From Paenibacillus oenotherae (lineage in GTDB: Bacteria > Bacillota > Bacilli > Paenibacillales > Paenibacillaceae): a stretch of 64,000 nt of DNA. Positions 24,710 through 34,215 of the stretch are shown in pieces; the stretch's first letter is position 1; each line of letters opens with the position of its first letter. The notes under the pieces were generated by a model, which did not search any database, had not been told where the DNA came from, and worked only from the letters and a program-made list of their open reading frames with translations. The stretch lies in contig NZ_JAHZIJ010000015.1 in the NCBI RefSeq assembly GCF_019443105.1, positions 51,628 through 115,627 of the forward strand, given 5' to 3'. Made by a program: the position numbers and the translations under genes.

Positions 24710-27565
24710 GTGAATCTAAAAAAGGTGAAAATTAAGAATTTTCGGGGATACGGGCAGAATCACCGGCTAGATGATAACAGTTATACTTTTGAAGACTTAG
24801 ATCAAGGACTTGTTGTTTTAAACGGTTTTAATGGTTTTGGTAAAACCAGTTTTTATGAGGCAATCGAATGGTGTTTAACTGACAAAATTTCTAGACTCCA
24901 TGCACTGAAGGAGCGAGGGTTGTATGATGCGAATACGCTAAAGAGGAGTTCTTATTTAAAATTCATTTCACCAGTGGATTCAGCAAGGGAGAGAGAGCAA
25001 CGAATTGCAGAGGTGGAACTTGAATTTGACAATGGGGTGCGCATTCGTAGGACAACTTCCAGTAATTTTTTGTCTGTAACCGACAGAGATCGATATGAAT
25101 CTAGTTTACATATCCATGAAAATGGTGATTGGCAAAGCTTTGTTTGTAAATCGGAGGATAGGTTGCTACAAGCAGTACCGACTTGGGAGATGCAACTCGC
25201 ACGGTTATTCCTAGGAAGTTACGACTCTGGGTGGAAGGAACAGTTATTTAAGGCTCACTTCCTAAGTCAAGAAGGAATGAATGATTTTCTGCGATCTTCA
25301 AATGCTGGAGACCGTCGTAGTATTCTGATACGGTTGTTAAATTTGATCCCACTTGAACAGATCTTCGATAAGAGCAAGGCAATTAAAGATTCGACTCGAT
25401 TGAGCAATAAGATTAATCAATTAACAGTAAGTATAGAATCGGCAGATATCAAGCGTCGCCAGATAGACGATATTTTCCATGCACGAAACTGGGGGACTTT
25501 TGAAGAATACTTAAGTAATATTAAAAGCAGCTATTCAAGCCTTATTGAATTAATCAAACAATCTGCTTATTCAGAAGAGTTAAACCTGCAAGATTGGGAA
25601 CTTCCTGAGACGATTATTCTAAACAATAGTTCGTCAGTTCTTCAGAAACTTTCGCTGAAGAAGGAGTTAGTTCTTGCTAAACAACAACGGGTCAATCAAG
25701 AATTTATTGAAGTGGGAAAAACAAGACAGGTGGTTGAACGGATAATTAGATTGGATAAAAGGATCAGTATACATAAGAGGTGGGAGCAATTAAATCTTTT
25801 AGCTAATTTAAATTTAAGCGCTGACTTATTCAGAAAGAAGGAACTGGAGGAAAGTGTATCTGCCATTGAAACACAGAGAGTTTTATTGCAGGCAAAAAGT
25901 AATCATTTAAGCGAATGGTCGTCCGTAAATTCTCTAATTTGGCGTCACACTATCGATGAACAATCTGTGAAGATTAGTAATGATTTTTGGACTATATACT
26001 CGGATCTTGAGAGCGATTATAAGGAGTTCCTTGCAACATTTAGTAATGAGTTAGCAGGTATTGACTTCGACAGGGCATTGCCCTCAGACATTACGGAAAT
26101 ACGAAGAAAATATAACGAACATATAGAATTAAGGGGTTCGCTCCAATTTCAAATACAAGAAAAAGCTGGTGCCTTAAGTGTATTATCTGGTCTTAATACA
26201 GAGTATAGCCGCATATTAGATGAGGTCAAGTCTTATATTTTAGGGAATCAGGACTCTGTTGACAAATGTCCTGTTTGTTTGTCAAAATCTTTTCAAGAGG
26301 TAATCGTTAGTGGTATTGCAAACGCTGATTCTCCGATTCCCGATCAACTAATTGCTATTATCGGACATACTTTATCGTTAGGTGATCAGAAACTAAAAGA
26401 AGCCACAGATGAAGTTACAAGGTTGCAAATGGAAGAAGCGACATTGTCAAAAATGATTCGGGAACAGATTGTAATCCCTGCAATAGATGCAATGCATGGA
26501 TTTCTAAGTAGTTTCCGCGGTCTTCATCAAAAGGTCAGCGCATTCATAGCTGAAAGAGCGGAGGTGGTTAATCAAGAACAGCAGGCAATACAAACACAAC
26601 TGAAAGCATTAACTGAACGCTTAGATAAAGATAAATTACAATATGAGAAATTGATTGGAAAAGATGATTTTGGTTCAGGAAATGAGAAAAGCCAAGTGCT
26701 TTCGGTACTAGAACATGTGAACAAAGACATTTTGTCTTGGGAAGAGGAAACGATAGCATCTAGGCTATTTGACTTTGAACTCACAATTGAAAAAGTATTT
26801 GAGGAAATGGAATCCTTGAAAGCACATATTGAAAACATAGGGAGTTATCAGGATCAATTAATAAAGTTAGAACAGGATTCCTCTGCCAAGCTAGAAGAAA
26901 TTCAGAAGATTGTCCCTGTTTTAGACCTTGTTGAAAGTTTGTTGAGTTATTTGCCAGGTGAACACGAACAGAAACTTATAGAGGATTACGTTGCAGTAAC
27001 GGGATCTATGGAAAATAATCAGGAACTTTTGAGGAAATTAACCAAGTACAAAAACGACACCAATTCAATAAACAGAATTGCATTGGATACCCTACAGAGA
27101 GTTATTACGGAGCAGTTGGAGAATAATAAACTGGTAAATTGGATATATAAACTTGTGTACCCTCACCCGCATTATAAAGAAATTCGAATGAATGGAGACA
27201 GAAGCGGTATCAATGTAAAGGATGTTACCGGAGATGTAATTCTTGATCATCTTTTTAGTTCAGCACAATTAAATATTCTTGCTTTGAGCATATTTCTCGG
27301 CCTAGGACTAACACAGAACTTTTCAAGTTGGGATCAGTTATTTCTTGATGACCCAATTCAAAGTATGGACGACATAAAAATTCTATCCTTCATTGATGTC
27401 CTTCGTGCAATAAGTGACTCAAATTTCAGGAAGCGAAGCTTAATTATTTCAACACATGATGATAATTTTGCGAAACTATTGGCAATAAAGTACCGTAATA
27501 AGTCGCTCACGCAGTATAATTTTATCGGCTATGGATTACAAGGACCGTTAATAGAGAGAGTGTGA
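24710..27565 (+). CDS. Lamassu LmuB-like SMC/Rad50-type ATPase
   Basis: The 951-residue ATPase has Walker A GFNGFGKTSF (residues 39-48) after an LKKVKIKNFRGYG start typical of RecF/Rad50 heads. Two coiled-coil arms flank a zinc-hook-like DKCPVCLSK (about 517), and the C-terminal head has a signature-like LFSSAQLNILALSIFL, then LFLDDPIQSMDD (Walker B and D-loop, about 876) and LIISTHDDNF. This fits LmuB, which senses foreign DNA ends or structures and releases the nuclease. The GTG start has GGGGAGAG upstream. The operon ends here, with a terminator at 27695-27720. The gene is intact. Confidence 0.8.
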   Translation: MNLKKVKIKNFRGYGQNHRLDDNSYTFEDLDQGLVVLNGFNGFGKTSFYEAIEWCLTDKISRLHALKERGLYDANTLKRSSYLKFISPVDSAREREQRIAEVELEFDNGVRIRRTTSSNFLSVTDRDRYESSLHIHENGDWQSFVCKSEDRLLQAVPTWEMQLARLFLGSYDSGWKEQLFKAHFLSQEGMNDFLRSSNAGDRRSILIRLLNLIPLEQIFDKSKAIKDSTRLSNKINQLTVSIESADIKRRQIDDIFHARNWGTFEEYLSNIKSSYSSLIELIKQSAYSEELNLQDWELPETIILNNSSSVLQKLSLKKELVLAKQQRVNQEFIEVGKTRQVVERIIRLDKRISIHKRWEQLNLLANLNLSADLFRKKELEESVSAIETQRVLLQAKSNHLSEWSSVNSLIWRHTIDEQSVKISNDFWTIYSDLESDYKEFLATFSNELAGIDFDRALPSDITEIRRKYNEHIELRGSLQFQIQEKAGALSVLSGLNTEYSRILDEVKSYILGNQDSVDKCPVCLSKSFQEVIVSGIANADSPIPDQLIAIIGHTLSLGDQKLKEATDEVTRLQMEEATLSKMIREQIVIPAIDAMHGFLSSFRGLHQKVSAFIAERAEVVNQEQQAIQTQLKALTERLDKDKLQYEKLIGKDDFGSGNEKSQVLSVLEHVNKDILSWEEETIASRLFDFELTIEKVFEEMESLKAHIENIGSYQDQLIKLEQDSSAKLEEIQKIVPVLDLVESLLSYLPGEHEQKLIEDYVAVTGSMENNQELLRKLTKYKNDTNSINRIALDTLQRVITEQLENNKLVNWIYKLVYPHPHYKEIRMNGDRSGINVKDVTGDVILDHLFSSAQLNILALSIFLGLGLTQNFSSWDQLFLDDPIQSMDDIKILSFIDVLRAISDSNFRKRSLIISTHDDNFAKLLAIKYRNKSLTQYNFIGYGLQGPLIERV

Positions 27566-28260
27566 GTCAATAACTAGACATCAACTGACCATTGAAGTAT
27601 TGTTGGCATGATGTAACTTCATTTATACAATTGGTCAAAAATTCGCCGGGAATTTTGAACTAATATACAATGCCCCAACACTCTCAGTATAATGAAAACC
27701 CTTGGAGAACCAAGGGTTTTCACATTTTCGAGAATTTGTATACGTGTGAATGACTACTAAAATAGCCTTTGAGGTCAAGATAAGGCCAAGAAGTTTTTAA
27801 GCTCAAAAAAGCCTACTTGTTATTTGGGGATGAAAGGAATTTGTGTAGGATAAGAATATCATACCTCCAGAAGTCAGAGCAATTAAAAAGGCAATGTAAT
27901 ATCTGTTGCTGTTGTCCGCTTGGTAAAGAAACTTTTAAACTATATCAACCTTTCAAACAGTAGCTTCTTTTTTGGTAGCTTTAGGACGTCTACAAGTGCA
28001 GCAGAGTTTCGGTAATAAGTTCCTGTCTTTTTGCTTTCTTCAAAGAGTCATGGATGTTGGGATTCTAAGTTTAGTTATGTATAATAGGTATCTTTTCTCA
28101 AGCTTCATATGGCTAAAATGTGTGTGTTTAATTGAGTAAAATGTTATAATTTTTACTATACGTTTTTCCTTTGCTCAGTGCTTCCTTTATGATATCAATA
28201 ACGTTCTAGAGTTAATCCATGATAAATAAATTGCAAAAATAGACGTTCGGAGGAAATTCA
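27566..28260. other. Non-coding stretch between two defence operons
   Basis: No gene is visible in these 695 bases. They hold the terminator at 27695-27720 and an AT-rich leader before the restriction gene, with GGAGG immediately upstream of 28261. The 27770-28200 part shows no repeat or structure that I can name. Confidence 0.55.
27695..27722 (+). terminator. Terminator of the Lamassu-like operon
   Basis: AAAACCCTTGG (27695-27705) pairs with CCAAGGGTTTT (27710-27720) around a 4-base loop. It lies 130 bases after the ATPase stop and ends in T residues. Confidence 0.8.
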
Positions 28261-31125
28261 ATGTTTCATAGAATGGTGAGTGCAGCAAGAAATAAATGGT
28301 ATAATTCAGAAAATTGTACTGTCAACAATCTCGTCGAATATATAATCCAGACTGGGCAAATGCGGGATGCACAAATTGAAGCCATTAAGACCTATCTATT
28401 TCTAAAAATAGGATGTGAAAATAAGTCACTCGAATATCTTTTCAAAAATGGTGTATTCAATAATTTGAACCTGAATGACATCGAGCTCTCAGGGACTACA
28501 AGAACCTTTTTAGAAAATGCACCTGCCGCTGCTGCGTTGTTTGAATATGCTGTTCTTACAGATAATGAGGGTAATCAAGTTTCCGAATCATTGGAAAAAC
28601 AGATTAGGAAAGACCCTGAAAACATTAACTACAATGAATTCTTTAGAAATGCTTTTTATGGTGTTACATATACGGACTATTTATTTAGCCTGCCTATGGG
28701 ATCTGGGAAAACTTATCTTATGGCAGCATTTATCTACTTAGATTTATATTTTGCCATGATGGAGCCCCTAAACCCTGCTTTTGCCCATAACTTCATCATA
28801 TTTGCTCCATCCGGTTTAAAATCATCTGTTGTACCTAGTTTGAAAACTATTAAGAAATTCAACCCAGGTTGGATTATTCCTGAACCTTCCGCATCGGATA
28901 TTAAACGCAAAATAATTTTTGAGGTCCTCGATCAGAGTAAGACTGCAAATAAATCTAATAAAACAAAGAATCCTAATGTCCAAAAAATAGCTAATCACCA
29001 GCCATTTTCAGATTTGTTTGGTCTCGTGATGGTGACTAATGCCGAAAAGGTAATTCTAGATCGCATTAAAGAGAAAAATGGCCAAATAATTATGTTTGAA
29101 GAAAGCGACGATGATAAAGATCGTCAGGCAAACGAACTGCGAAGCCTCATTGGCAAACTTCCTTCTCTATCTGTTTTTATTGACGAGGTTCATCATGCGG
29201 TAAGCGATGAAATCAAGCTGCGCGCAGTGGTTAATAAGTGGGCGACTAACAACAACATTAATTCTGTAGTAGGTTTTTCCGGTACACCATATCTCGAAAA
29301 GGCAGAGAAAATTACTGTAACAGACAAGCTAGTTGTTGCTACAGCAGAAATATCTAATATCGTTTACTACTATCCCTTATTACAAGGTATCGGTAACTTC
29401 TTGAAAAGGCCTATAGTAAAAATAGCCGATATTGCCGACAGCTCTCAAATTATTGAGAAAGGTGTTCATGAATTCTTAAATTACTATAAAGATACCGTTT
29501 ATGATGGCGAGTTGGTTTCAAAACTCGGTATTTACTGTGGATCCATACACAAGCTTGAAGAAGTGGTGTATCCTCTTGTTTCACGTATTGTTGCACAATA
29601 CGGTTTGTCCGCTGATACTATCCTAAGATTCCATAAGGGGAACAAGCAATATCCGCAACCTGCTGACAGCCAGATGAAGTTTGATACACTTGATAAATCC
29701 TTTTCAAAAATCAGAATCGTGCTACTTGTCCAAATAGGAAAAGAAGGTTGGGATTGCCGAAGCCTTACGGGGATAATTCTTTCACAGGAGGGTGACTGCC
29801 CAAAAAACATGGTGCTACAGACTTCCTGTCGCTGTCTTCGCCAAGTTGAAAAAGATAAGCATGAAACAGCCCTGATTTATTTGAATGAGAGTAATGCCAA
29901 AAAACTAAACGATCAGTTGCAGCAGCAACACCATATTTCGCTAATAGAATTTACATCAGCCGATAATTCGAAAACGACTCTAAAACGTTTCGACCGTACT
30001 GCATATTTAAAGTTACCAAAGGTTCAATTTTATCAGCTGAAAATCAAATATGAGACTCTGGTAATTGACACTGAAAACGATACGGAACATGAATTAAAAA
30101 ACGCAACTAATAACGCCGAACGTTCAAATATCATCATCACGACAGACTTTGAAATGAAGAATCTTAGTACCGAAGTTCTTGTTGAAGAACGAGGAAACAT
30201 TTTTGCTAACTTTACTTCCTGGTTATACGGGATTTCAAAAACTAGTTTTGGTTTTATTACTATGATGCATTTAAATGAGTATTCAGAGATACTCAAAGAT
30301 GTGTTTGACACAATTACGTTTGAAAAAGACGGATCAAGATTTTATAGCTCTAAATATAATCGCACTTCAATTGAAGCCAATATCCGTAAAGCATTCTACG
30401 AAAAACGTTCAGTAATCACAACTGAGGAATTAATTCCTTGTGAAGCAAACCTTTTAAACATCGGAAATTTTAACCCGGAGATTAATACAAATTCTCCACA
30501 AGATTATTATCCTGAACAGAAAACGGTCGAAAATATAATTCTTGATGACAAAAATAAGTTAAAGATTAAACCCGAAGTATTACAAGCTATTAAAACGCTA
30601 GAGGATACGGGAAATACAGCCATTGCAGACACATTACGCAGGCAACATTCATCACATCCTGCAAAGAATCGATCATTCCATTATCTTCCCTATAAGACCG
30701 ACAGTGGCTTCGAGAAGACGTTCTTACAGGAAATATTGAGCATGCCTGAAATTGAAAAACTTAACTTGGAAGTTTATTATAACGGTGATCGCTCATTAAC
30801 TGAGTTCAAAATCCGTTGTTACAAAACTAATACAGGCAGATGGAAATACATCGGAATGTATACTCCAGATTTTCTGATTATTCAACGTAAGAATACTATA
30901 ATACATAAAGCAATTATAGTAGAAACAAAAGGCGAGATTTACGCTAGCAATCCAACATTTGCTGATAAGCGCATCTATATGGATACAGAATTCAAAAAAC
31001 AAAATAATAATGCGTTCGGATACAAACGATTTGAGTATTTATATTTGGAAGATAGCTTGCCGGAAAAGGAACGTATTTTGAAAACTCATCAGACAATAGG
31101 TGCATTCTTCAAGGAGGATAACTAA
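28261..31125 (+). CDS. res: Type III restriction enzyme subunit Res (helicase-nuclease)
   Basis: The 954-residue subunit translocates on DNA and cleaves when paired with Mod. Helicase motifs are Walker A PMGSGKT (145-151), DEVHH (about 309), GFSGTPY (about 339), and [10 protein letters not shown] plus [10 protein letters not shown] (motifs V and VI, about 495-525). The C-terminal PD-(D/E)xK nuclease is clear: YTPDFLII with D870 and VETKGE with E888 and K890. Length is normal. It begins after CGGAGGAAATTCA and is followed by the methylase gene after a two-base gap, so the order is res then mod, opposite to the most familiar type III loci. Intact. Confidence 0.9.
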   Translation: MFHRMVSAARNKWYNSENCTVNNLVEYIIQTGQMRDAQIEAIKTYLFLKIGCENKSLEYLFKNGVFNNLNLNDIELSGTTRTFLENAPAAAALFEYAVLTDNEGNQVSESLEKQIRKDPENINYNEFFRNAFYGVTYTDYLFSLPMGSGKTYLMAAFIYLDLYFAMMEPLNPAFAHNFIIFAPSGLKSSVVPSLKTIKKFNPGWIIPEPSASDIKRKIIFEVLDQSKTANKSNKTKNPNVQKIANHQPFSDLFGLVMVTNAEKVILDRIKEKNGQIIMFEESDDDKDRQANELRSLIGKLPSLSVFIDEVHHAVSDEIKLRAVVNKWATNNNINSVVGFSGTPYLEKAEKITVTDKLVVATAEISNIVYYYPLLQGIGNFLKRPIVKIADIADSSQIIEKGVHEFLNYYKDTVYDGELVSKLGIYCGSIHKLEEVVYPLVSRIVAQYGLSADTILRFHKGNKQYPQPADSQMKFDTLDKSFSKIRIVLLVQIGKEGWDCRSLTGIILSQEGDCPKNMVLQTSCRCLRQVEKDKHETALIYLNESNAKKLNDQLQQQHHISLIEFTSADNSKTTLKRFDRTAYLKLPKVQFYQLKIKYETLVIDTENDTEHELKNATNNAERSNIIITTDFEMKNLSTEVLVEERGNIFANFTSWLYGISKTSFGFITMMHLNEYSEILKDVFDTITFEKDGSRFYSSKYNRTSIEANIRKAFYEKRSVITTEELIPCEANLLNIGNFNPEINTNSPQDYYPEQKTVENIILDDKNKLKIKPEVLQAIKTLEDTGNTAIADTLRRQHSSHPAKNRSFHYLPYKTDSGFEKTFLQEILSMPEIEKLNLEVYYNGDRSLTEFKIRCYKTNTGRWKYIGMYTPDFLIIQRKNTIIHKAIIVETKGEIYASNPTFADKRIYMDTEFKKQNNNAFGYKRFEYLYLEDSLPEKERILKTHQTIGAFFKEDN

Positions 31126-31127
31126 TC

Positions 31128-32978
31128 ATGGCTATAAAGTATATACCTTTCAAGCCTGAAGCAGTAGAAGGCCAGGCTGTACTCGCTAATTTCAACCGGA
31201 TATTGAAGTACAAGGGTGCCGATGATGCAACCATGATCTTGCAACGTGGTATGCCGCTTTACGAGATTGAAAGGCAGGAAACAGTTGGTGAAAACAAAAA
31301 AGGCAATATGGTAATACGTGGTGAGTGTGTATCAGCTTGTGCTTATCTGAAAGAACAGGGGACCACAATTGACCTAGTTTATATTGATCCTCCATTTGCA
31401 AGTGGTGCTGATTATGCCAAAAAGGTATTCATCCGTCGCAACCCTAAAGTAAGTGAAGTCATTACACAAGCTGAGCAGGAACTGGACATCGAAGATCTGA
31501 AAGTTTTTGAGGAAAAGATGTATGGTGACGTATGGGACAAGGAAAAATACTTGAACTGGATGTATGAAAACCTAATGGCAATAAAAAGTGTAATGAGCGT
31601 TACTGCGTCCATTTATGTGCATTTAGATTGGCACATCGGACACTATGTAAAAGTACTCATGGATGAAATATTTGGAGAGGGGAATTTCAAGAACGAAATC
31701 GTGTGGCATTATTATAATAAAATGCAAGGAAATATAAATCGATTTGCTTCGAATCATGATGTGATCTTCTTGTACAGTATGAGTGAAGATTTTACCTACT
31801 CTAAAGTTCAAGAATCACGCGGTGAAAAAGTAAGACAAATCAAAAGAGTGTGGAGTAAAGAAACAAAAAAGTTAGTGAATGCGAAAGATGAGAACGGTCG
31901 AGTTATATATATTGAGACGGATGAAAAGACCGTCGATGATGTCTGGCGAATTCCAATGCTTCAACCAGCTGATACTCAGGAACCCGTAGGTTATGCAACT
32001 CAAAAGCCAGAAGCCTTGCTTGAACGAATAATAAGCGCAAGTTCTAATGAGGAGATGCTTATTGCTGATTTTTTTGGTGGTAGTGGTGTCACAGCTGACG
32101 TGGCTCACAAACTAAACCGTCGTTTTATTCATTGTGATATTGGCATAAACAGTATTCAAACTGTACGTGATAGACTTGTCGCAGACAATGCAGAGTTTGA
32201 TGTGTTGGAGATTAAGGATGGGGTTTCTCTTTACCGTAACCCAGTGCAGACGATGGAGAAAATTAAATCACTTATACCTGGATTAAAGAATGAAGATTCT
32301 CTAAGTTCATTTTGGGAAGGTGCGATATCAGATAGTAAGCTTGGTATAGTGCCGGTATATGTGCCGAATTTAATGGATAGTAGCACAAAGCTTCTGGATG
32401 AGGTCTTAATGAACCGAATTATCCATCAGGCAATTCCGGATCTTGAACCCAACATAAAAAAGGTTATTGTTTACTATATTGATATTTCAAGTGAAGTTGA
32501 AATCCGCAAATTTATTGCTGAAGACGACAGCACCACAATTGATATCGAACTTTGTGATTTAAAAACAATCCTAGATGACGTTATTGTATCAGATTACGCA
32601 GAGTTTCATATAGAAAAATCACACGATGATTTATTAGGTGGATATTCCATAGTAATTGATAAATTCGCTAGTGACCGTGTGATGCAAAAGATTGACGAAT
32701 TCAACCAAAAGTCCTTTTTGAATAGCGAAAAGAAATATAAGCCAATTGAAATTAGCGAATATGGTTTGGAGCTAATTGAGTTTATTAGTGTGAATTGTAG
32801 CACTAAAAGTGGTGAATGGCACTCAGATAGTGAATTGAAAATCGACAAGCTAGGTTATGTTATCCGGAATGGTGTAAAGACAAAAGAATTCTGGGATGGA
32901 AGCATCCGTTGTGATAAAGAACCCTTACGCATCAAAATTCGAAATATCTGTGGTGACGAAACGGTTTATGATGCATAA
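31128..32978 (+). CDS. mod: Type III modification methylase Mod (beta-class N6-adenine)
   Basis: The 616-residue subunit recognises the target and methylates adenine with S-adenosylmethionine. Motif IV DPPF lies at 87-90 in [14 protein letters not shown], and motif I FFGGSG lies at 315-320. The order IV before I, with the target-recognition part between, defines the beta class, as in type III Mod and some stand-alone methylases. The C-terminal 250 residues have no named domain that I recognise. It is the last gene of the operon. Its modification protects the host from the Res partner upstream. Confidence 0.9.
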   Translation: MAIKYIPFKPEAVEGQAVLANFNRILKYKGADDATMILQRGMPLYEIERQETVGENKKGNMVIRGECVSACAYLKEQGTTIDLVYIDPPFASGADYAKKVFIRRNPKVSEVITQAEQELDIEDLKVFEEKMYGDVWDKEKYLNWMYENLMAIKSVMSVTASIYVHLDWHIGHYVKVLMDEIFGEGNFKNEIVWHYYNKMQGNINRFASNHDVIFLYSMSEDFTYSKVQESRGEKVRQIKRVWSKETKKLVNAKDENGRVIYIETDEKTVDDVWRIPMLQPADTQEPVGYATQKPEALLERIISASSNEEMLIADFFGGSGVTADVAHKLNRRFIHCDIGINSIQTVRDRLVADNAEFDVLEIKDGVSLYRNPVQTMEKIKSLIPGLKNEDSLSSFWEGAISDSKLGIVPVYVPNLMDSSTKLLDEVLMNRIIHQAIPDLEPNIKKVIVYYIDISSEVEIRKFIAEDDSTTIDIELCDLKTILDDVIVSDYAEFHIEKSHDDLLGGYSIVIDKFASDRVMQKIDEFNQKSFLNSEKKYKPIEISEYGLELIEFISVNCSTKSGEWHSDSELKIDKLGYVIRNGVKTKEFWDGSIRCDKEPLRIKIRNICGDETVYDA

Positions 32979-33093
32979 TAACCGTACTTGATAAGCGGTC
33001 AAATCTAACCTATTATTACCTTGAAATTATTATACGTGATAGGGTAACCATTTTGGCTCAGTATCGTTCCCAGTCCATTAGTACTGGGAGGTG

Positions 33094-33234
33094 GTGAAGA
33101 ATTTGGTCAAGATTTTTCTATTTTTATTAGCACCTGTGGTTGGACTAATAAAATACTTAACCCCTTTGATACTACTGGATTTATGTGCGATTTGTAGCGA
33201 GTTAATTTGCTTGTTTCTTATCTTGACAGGATAG
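33094..33234 (+). CDS. Possible small hydrophobic protein near the right end
   Basis: A 46-codon frame (GTG at 33094) encodes an almost entirely hydrophobic peptide, with FLFLLAPVVGLIKYL and LICLFLILTG. GGGAGGTG lies directly before the start, too close for an ideal site; a TTG at 33103 is an alternative. The SD bases are in one arm of the hairpin CCCAGT/ACTGGG (33069-33089 region). It resembles small membrane peptides or type I toxins in kind only; no family is recognised. Confidence 0.3.
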   Translation: MKNLVKIFLFLLAPVVGLIKYLTPLILLDLCAICSELICLFLILTG

Positions 33235-33273
33235 GAGTCAGCGATGTGCTACATATTTTAGCTTAACTACATT

Positions 33274-33293
33274 GGTCACATTTTTGGTCACAC
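33274..33293 (+). promoter_or_regulatory. Right pair of GGTCACA(C) boxes (likely integrase arm sites)
   Basis: GGTCACA at 33274 and GGTCACAC at 33286 repeat the left-end pair (2593 and 2605) with identical 12-bp spacing and orientation. They sit 116 bp from the right attachment repeat; the left pair is 85 bp from the left repeat. Confidence 0.65.
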
Positions 33294-33408
33294 TTTTTTT
33301 AATTCTGGAATGCACGCGTAAGTATCGTCGAGAACCCAATCAGGATAAGTCTTATAAAATAGTGGGTTTTCGTTCGGTTTACAGGCGTTCTAGAAGTCCA
33401 TCTCTCCA

Positions 33409-33450
33409 CTGGCAGCGATGAGGTCAGGGGTTCGATCCCCCTAGGCTCCA
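33409..33450 (+). repeat. Right attachment repeat (attR), 42 bp of tRNA-Ala 3' half
   Basis: An exact copy of 2467-2508. The sequence to its left (TCTCCA) does not match the tRNA, so only the 3' half is present, as expected for a displaced attachment end. Confidence 0.9.
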
Positions 33451-33509
33451 CCAAACAATAAATTCAAACCACTTCATTCGAAGTGGTTTTTTTATTGTTT
33501 GGTGGAGCC
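33444..33509. repeat. 66-nt long hairpin at the island's right junction
   Basis: GGCTCCACCAAACAATAAA (33444-33462) pairs perfectly with its reverse complement at 33491-33509. Inside, AAACCACTTC (33466-33475) pairs with GAAGTGGTTT (33480-33489). The outer arms are opposed tRNA-Ala 3' ends. It can also work as a terminator, since T residues follow the inner stem. Confidence 0.85.
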
Positions 33510-34215
33510 CAGCAAGGGGGCGAACCCCGGGGTTCAGCCCGCGCGGACGGAACGATTGAATTAGCATCGAAGCAAGCACTTCAAGAGTAGGAGCACGGCG
33601 TCTGAAACTACCGCTGGGATCTGCTTCGTCGAATAGGCATCTGCGAATATATAATCAGGGTTTCATACATCCCATGATGGATAGACGAGCTTGAGCGAGT
33701 CGTACCCCCCTAGGCTCCACCAACCATAAATAATAAATTGTTTTTTGATTTTTTTGACAGAATCGAATGGCTTTGGCAACTCCAATTGCAGATCAAACCA
33801 ATCCAGTAGAAATCCGGATCAATCGATAGCTGCTAATGCGGAAGGAAGTATCATGTAGCCGTTATTTTCCGAATACATGGTCGTAATAGCCGTATGGCAA
33901 GGATTAAAGGAAGCCAGGTTCATTATAATAGAGGCAAATAGTAGTACTTGCTTCCGTCACGATGTGATCCTTCAGAGGCTAACAGCTCCAGCAAATACGG
34001 GGAGTTCCAGCAATTCGTTCAGAAAGGAAACGCCACTATGCGCAAGCGTCACTTTGATCGTACCTCCTACAATTAATCCATCAATTTCCGCTGTTACGTT
34101 TAGGGTAGCGGTCTAGTGAGCGACATCGAATTTATTTGGCATAGAGGAATAGCAGCGGTTTCTGTCGAATATGGTCTTTATTTGATATAAAGTTATTTTG
34201 AAAGAGGTTGGTTCC
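33510..34215. other. Scarred intergenic region with tRNA-Ala remnants
   Basis: It begins with an inverted tRNA 3' end (33499-33528, AGGGGGCGAACCCC part), then GCCCGCGCGGACG (33538-33550), which recurs after another decayed tRNA at 59488. At 33705-33722 is a third 3' end, CCCCCTAGGCTCCACCA. On the minus strand near 33990-34140 a decayed frame reads IDGLIVGGTIKVTLAHSG with stops at both sides; I cannot name it. No intact gene is present. Confidence 0.5.

Larger units (their letters stand above)
32979..33408. other. Right end of the island
   Basis: Besides the possible small gene at 33094-33234 and the GGTCACA boxes at 33274-33293, I see no gene here. The final 115 bases before the attachment repeat show no obvious structure. 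Confidence 0.55.
2509..33450. mobile_element. Integrated defence island in tRNA-Ala, about 31 kb
   Basis: The element is bounded by the 42-bp tRNA-Ala repeat and by paired GGTCACA(C) boxes just inside each end (2593-2612 and 33274-33293). It encodes a tyrosine integrase, a frameshifted excisionase-like protein, a helicase-like ATPase and a Rep_trans-like initiator. No type IV secretion genes or coupling ATPase are visible, so it is better called an integrative mobilizable or satellite-like element than a self-transmissible ICE. Cargo is Wadjet, a Lamassu/ABC-3C-like operon, type III R-M, an M48/DUF697 pair, XRE and RadC, plus a secondary IS21 insertion. The integrase lies 7.4 kb from the left end with the Wadjet operon in between, which suggests Wadjet was inserted between attL and int. 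Confidence 0.85.

Noticed and set aside
2509-33450. Calling the island a self-transmissible ICE
   Set aside because: No type IV secretion ATPase, coupling protein or pilus genes are visible, and the Rep_trans-like protein alone does not prove conjugation.
33877-34116. 79-codon plus-strand frame
   Set aside because: No ribosome site, and the minus strand over the same bases reads more like a decayed gene; neither can be supported as functional.
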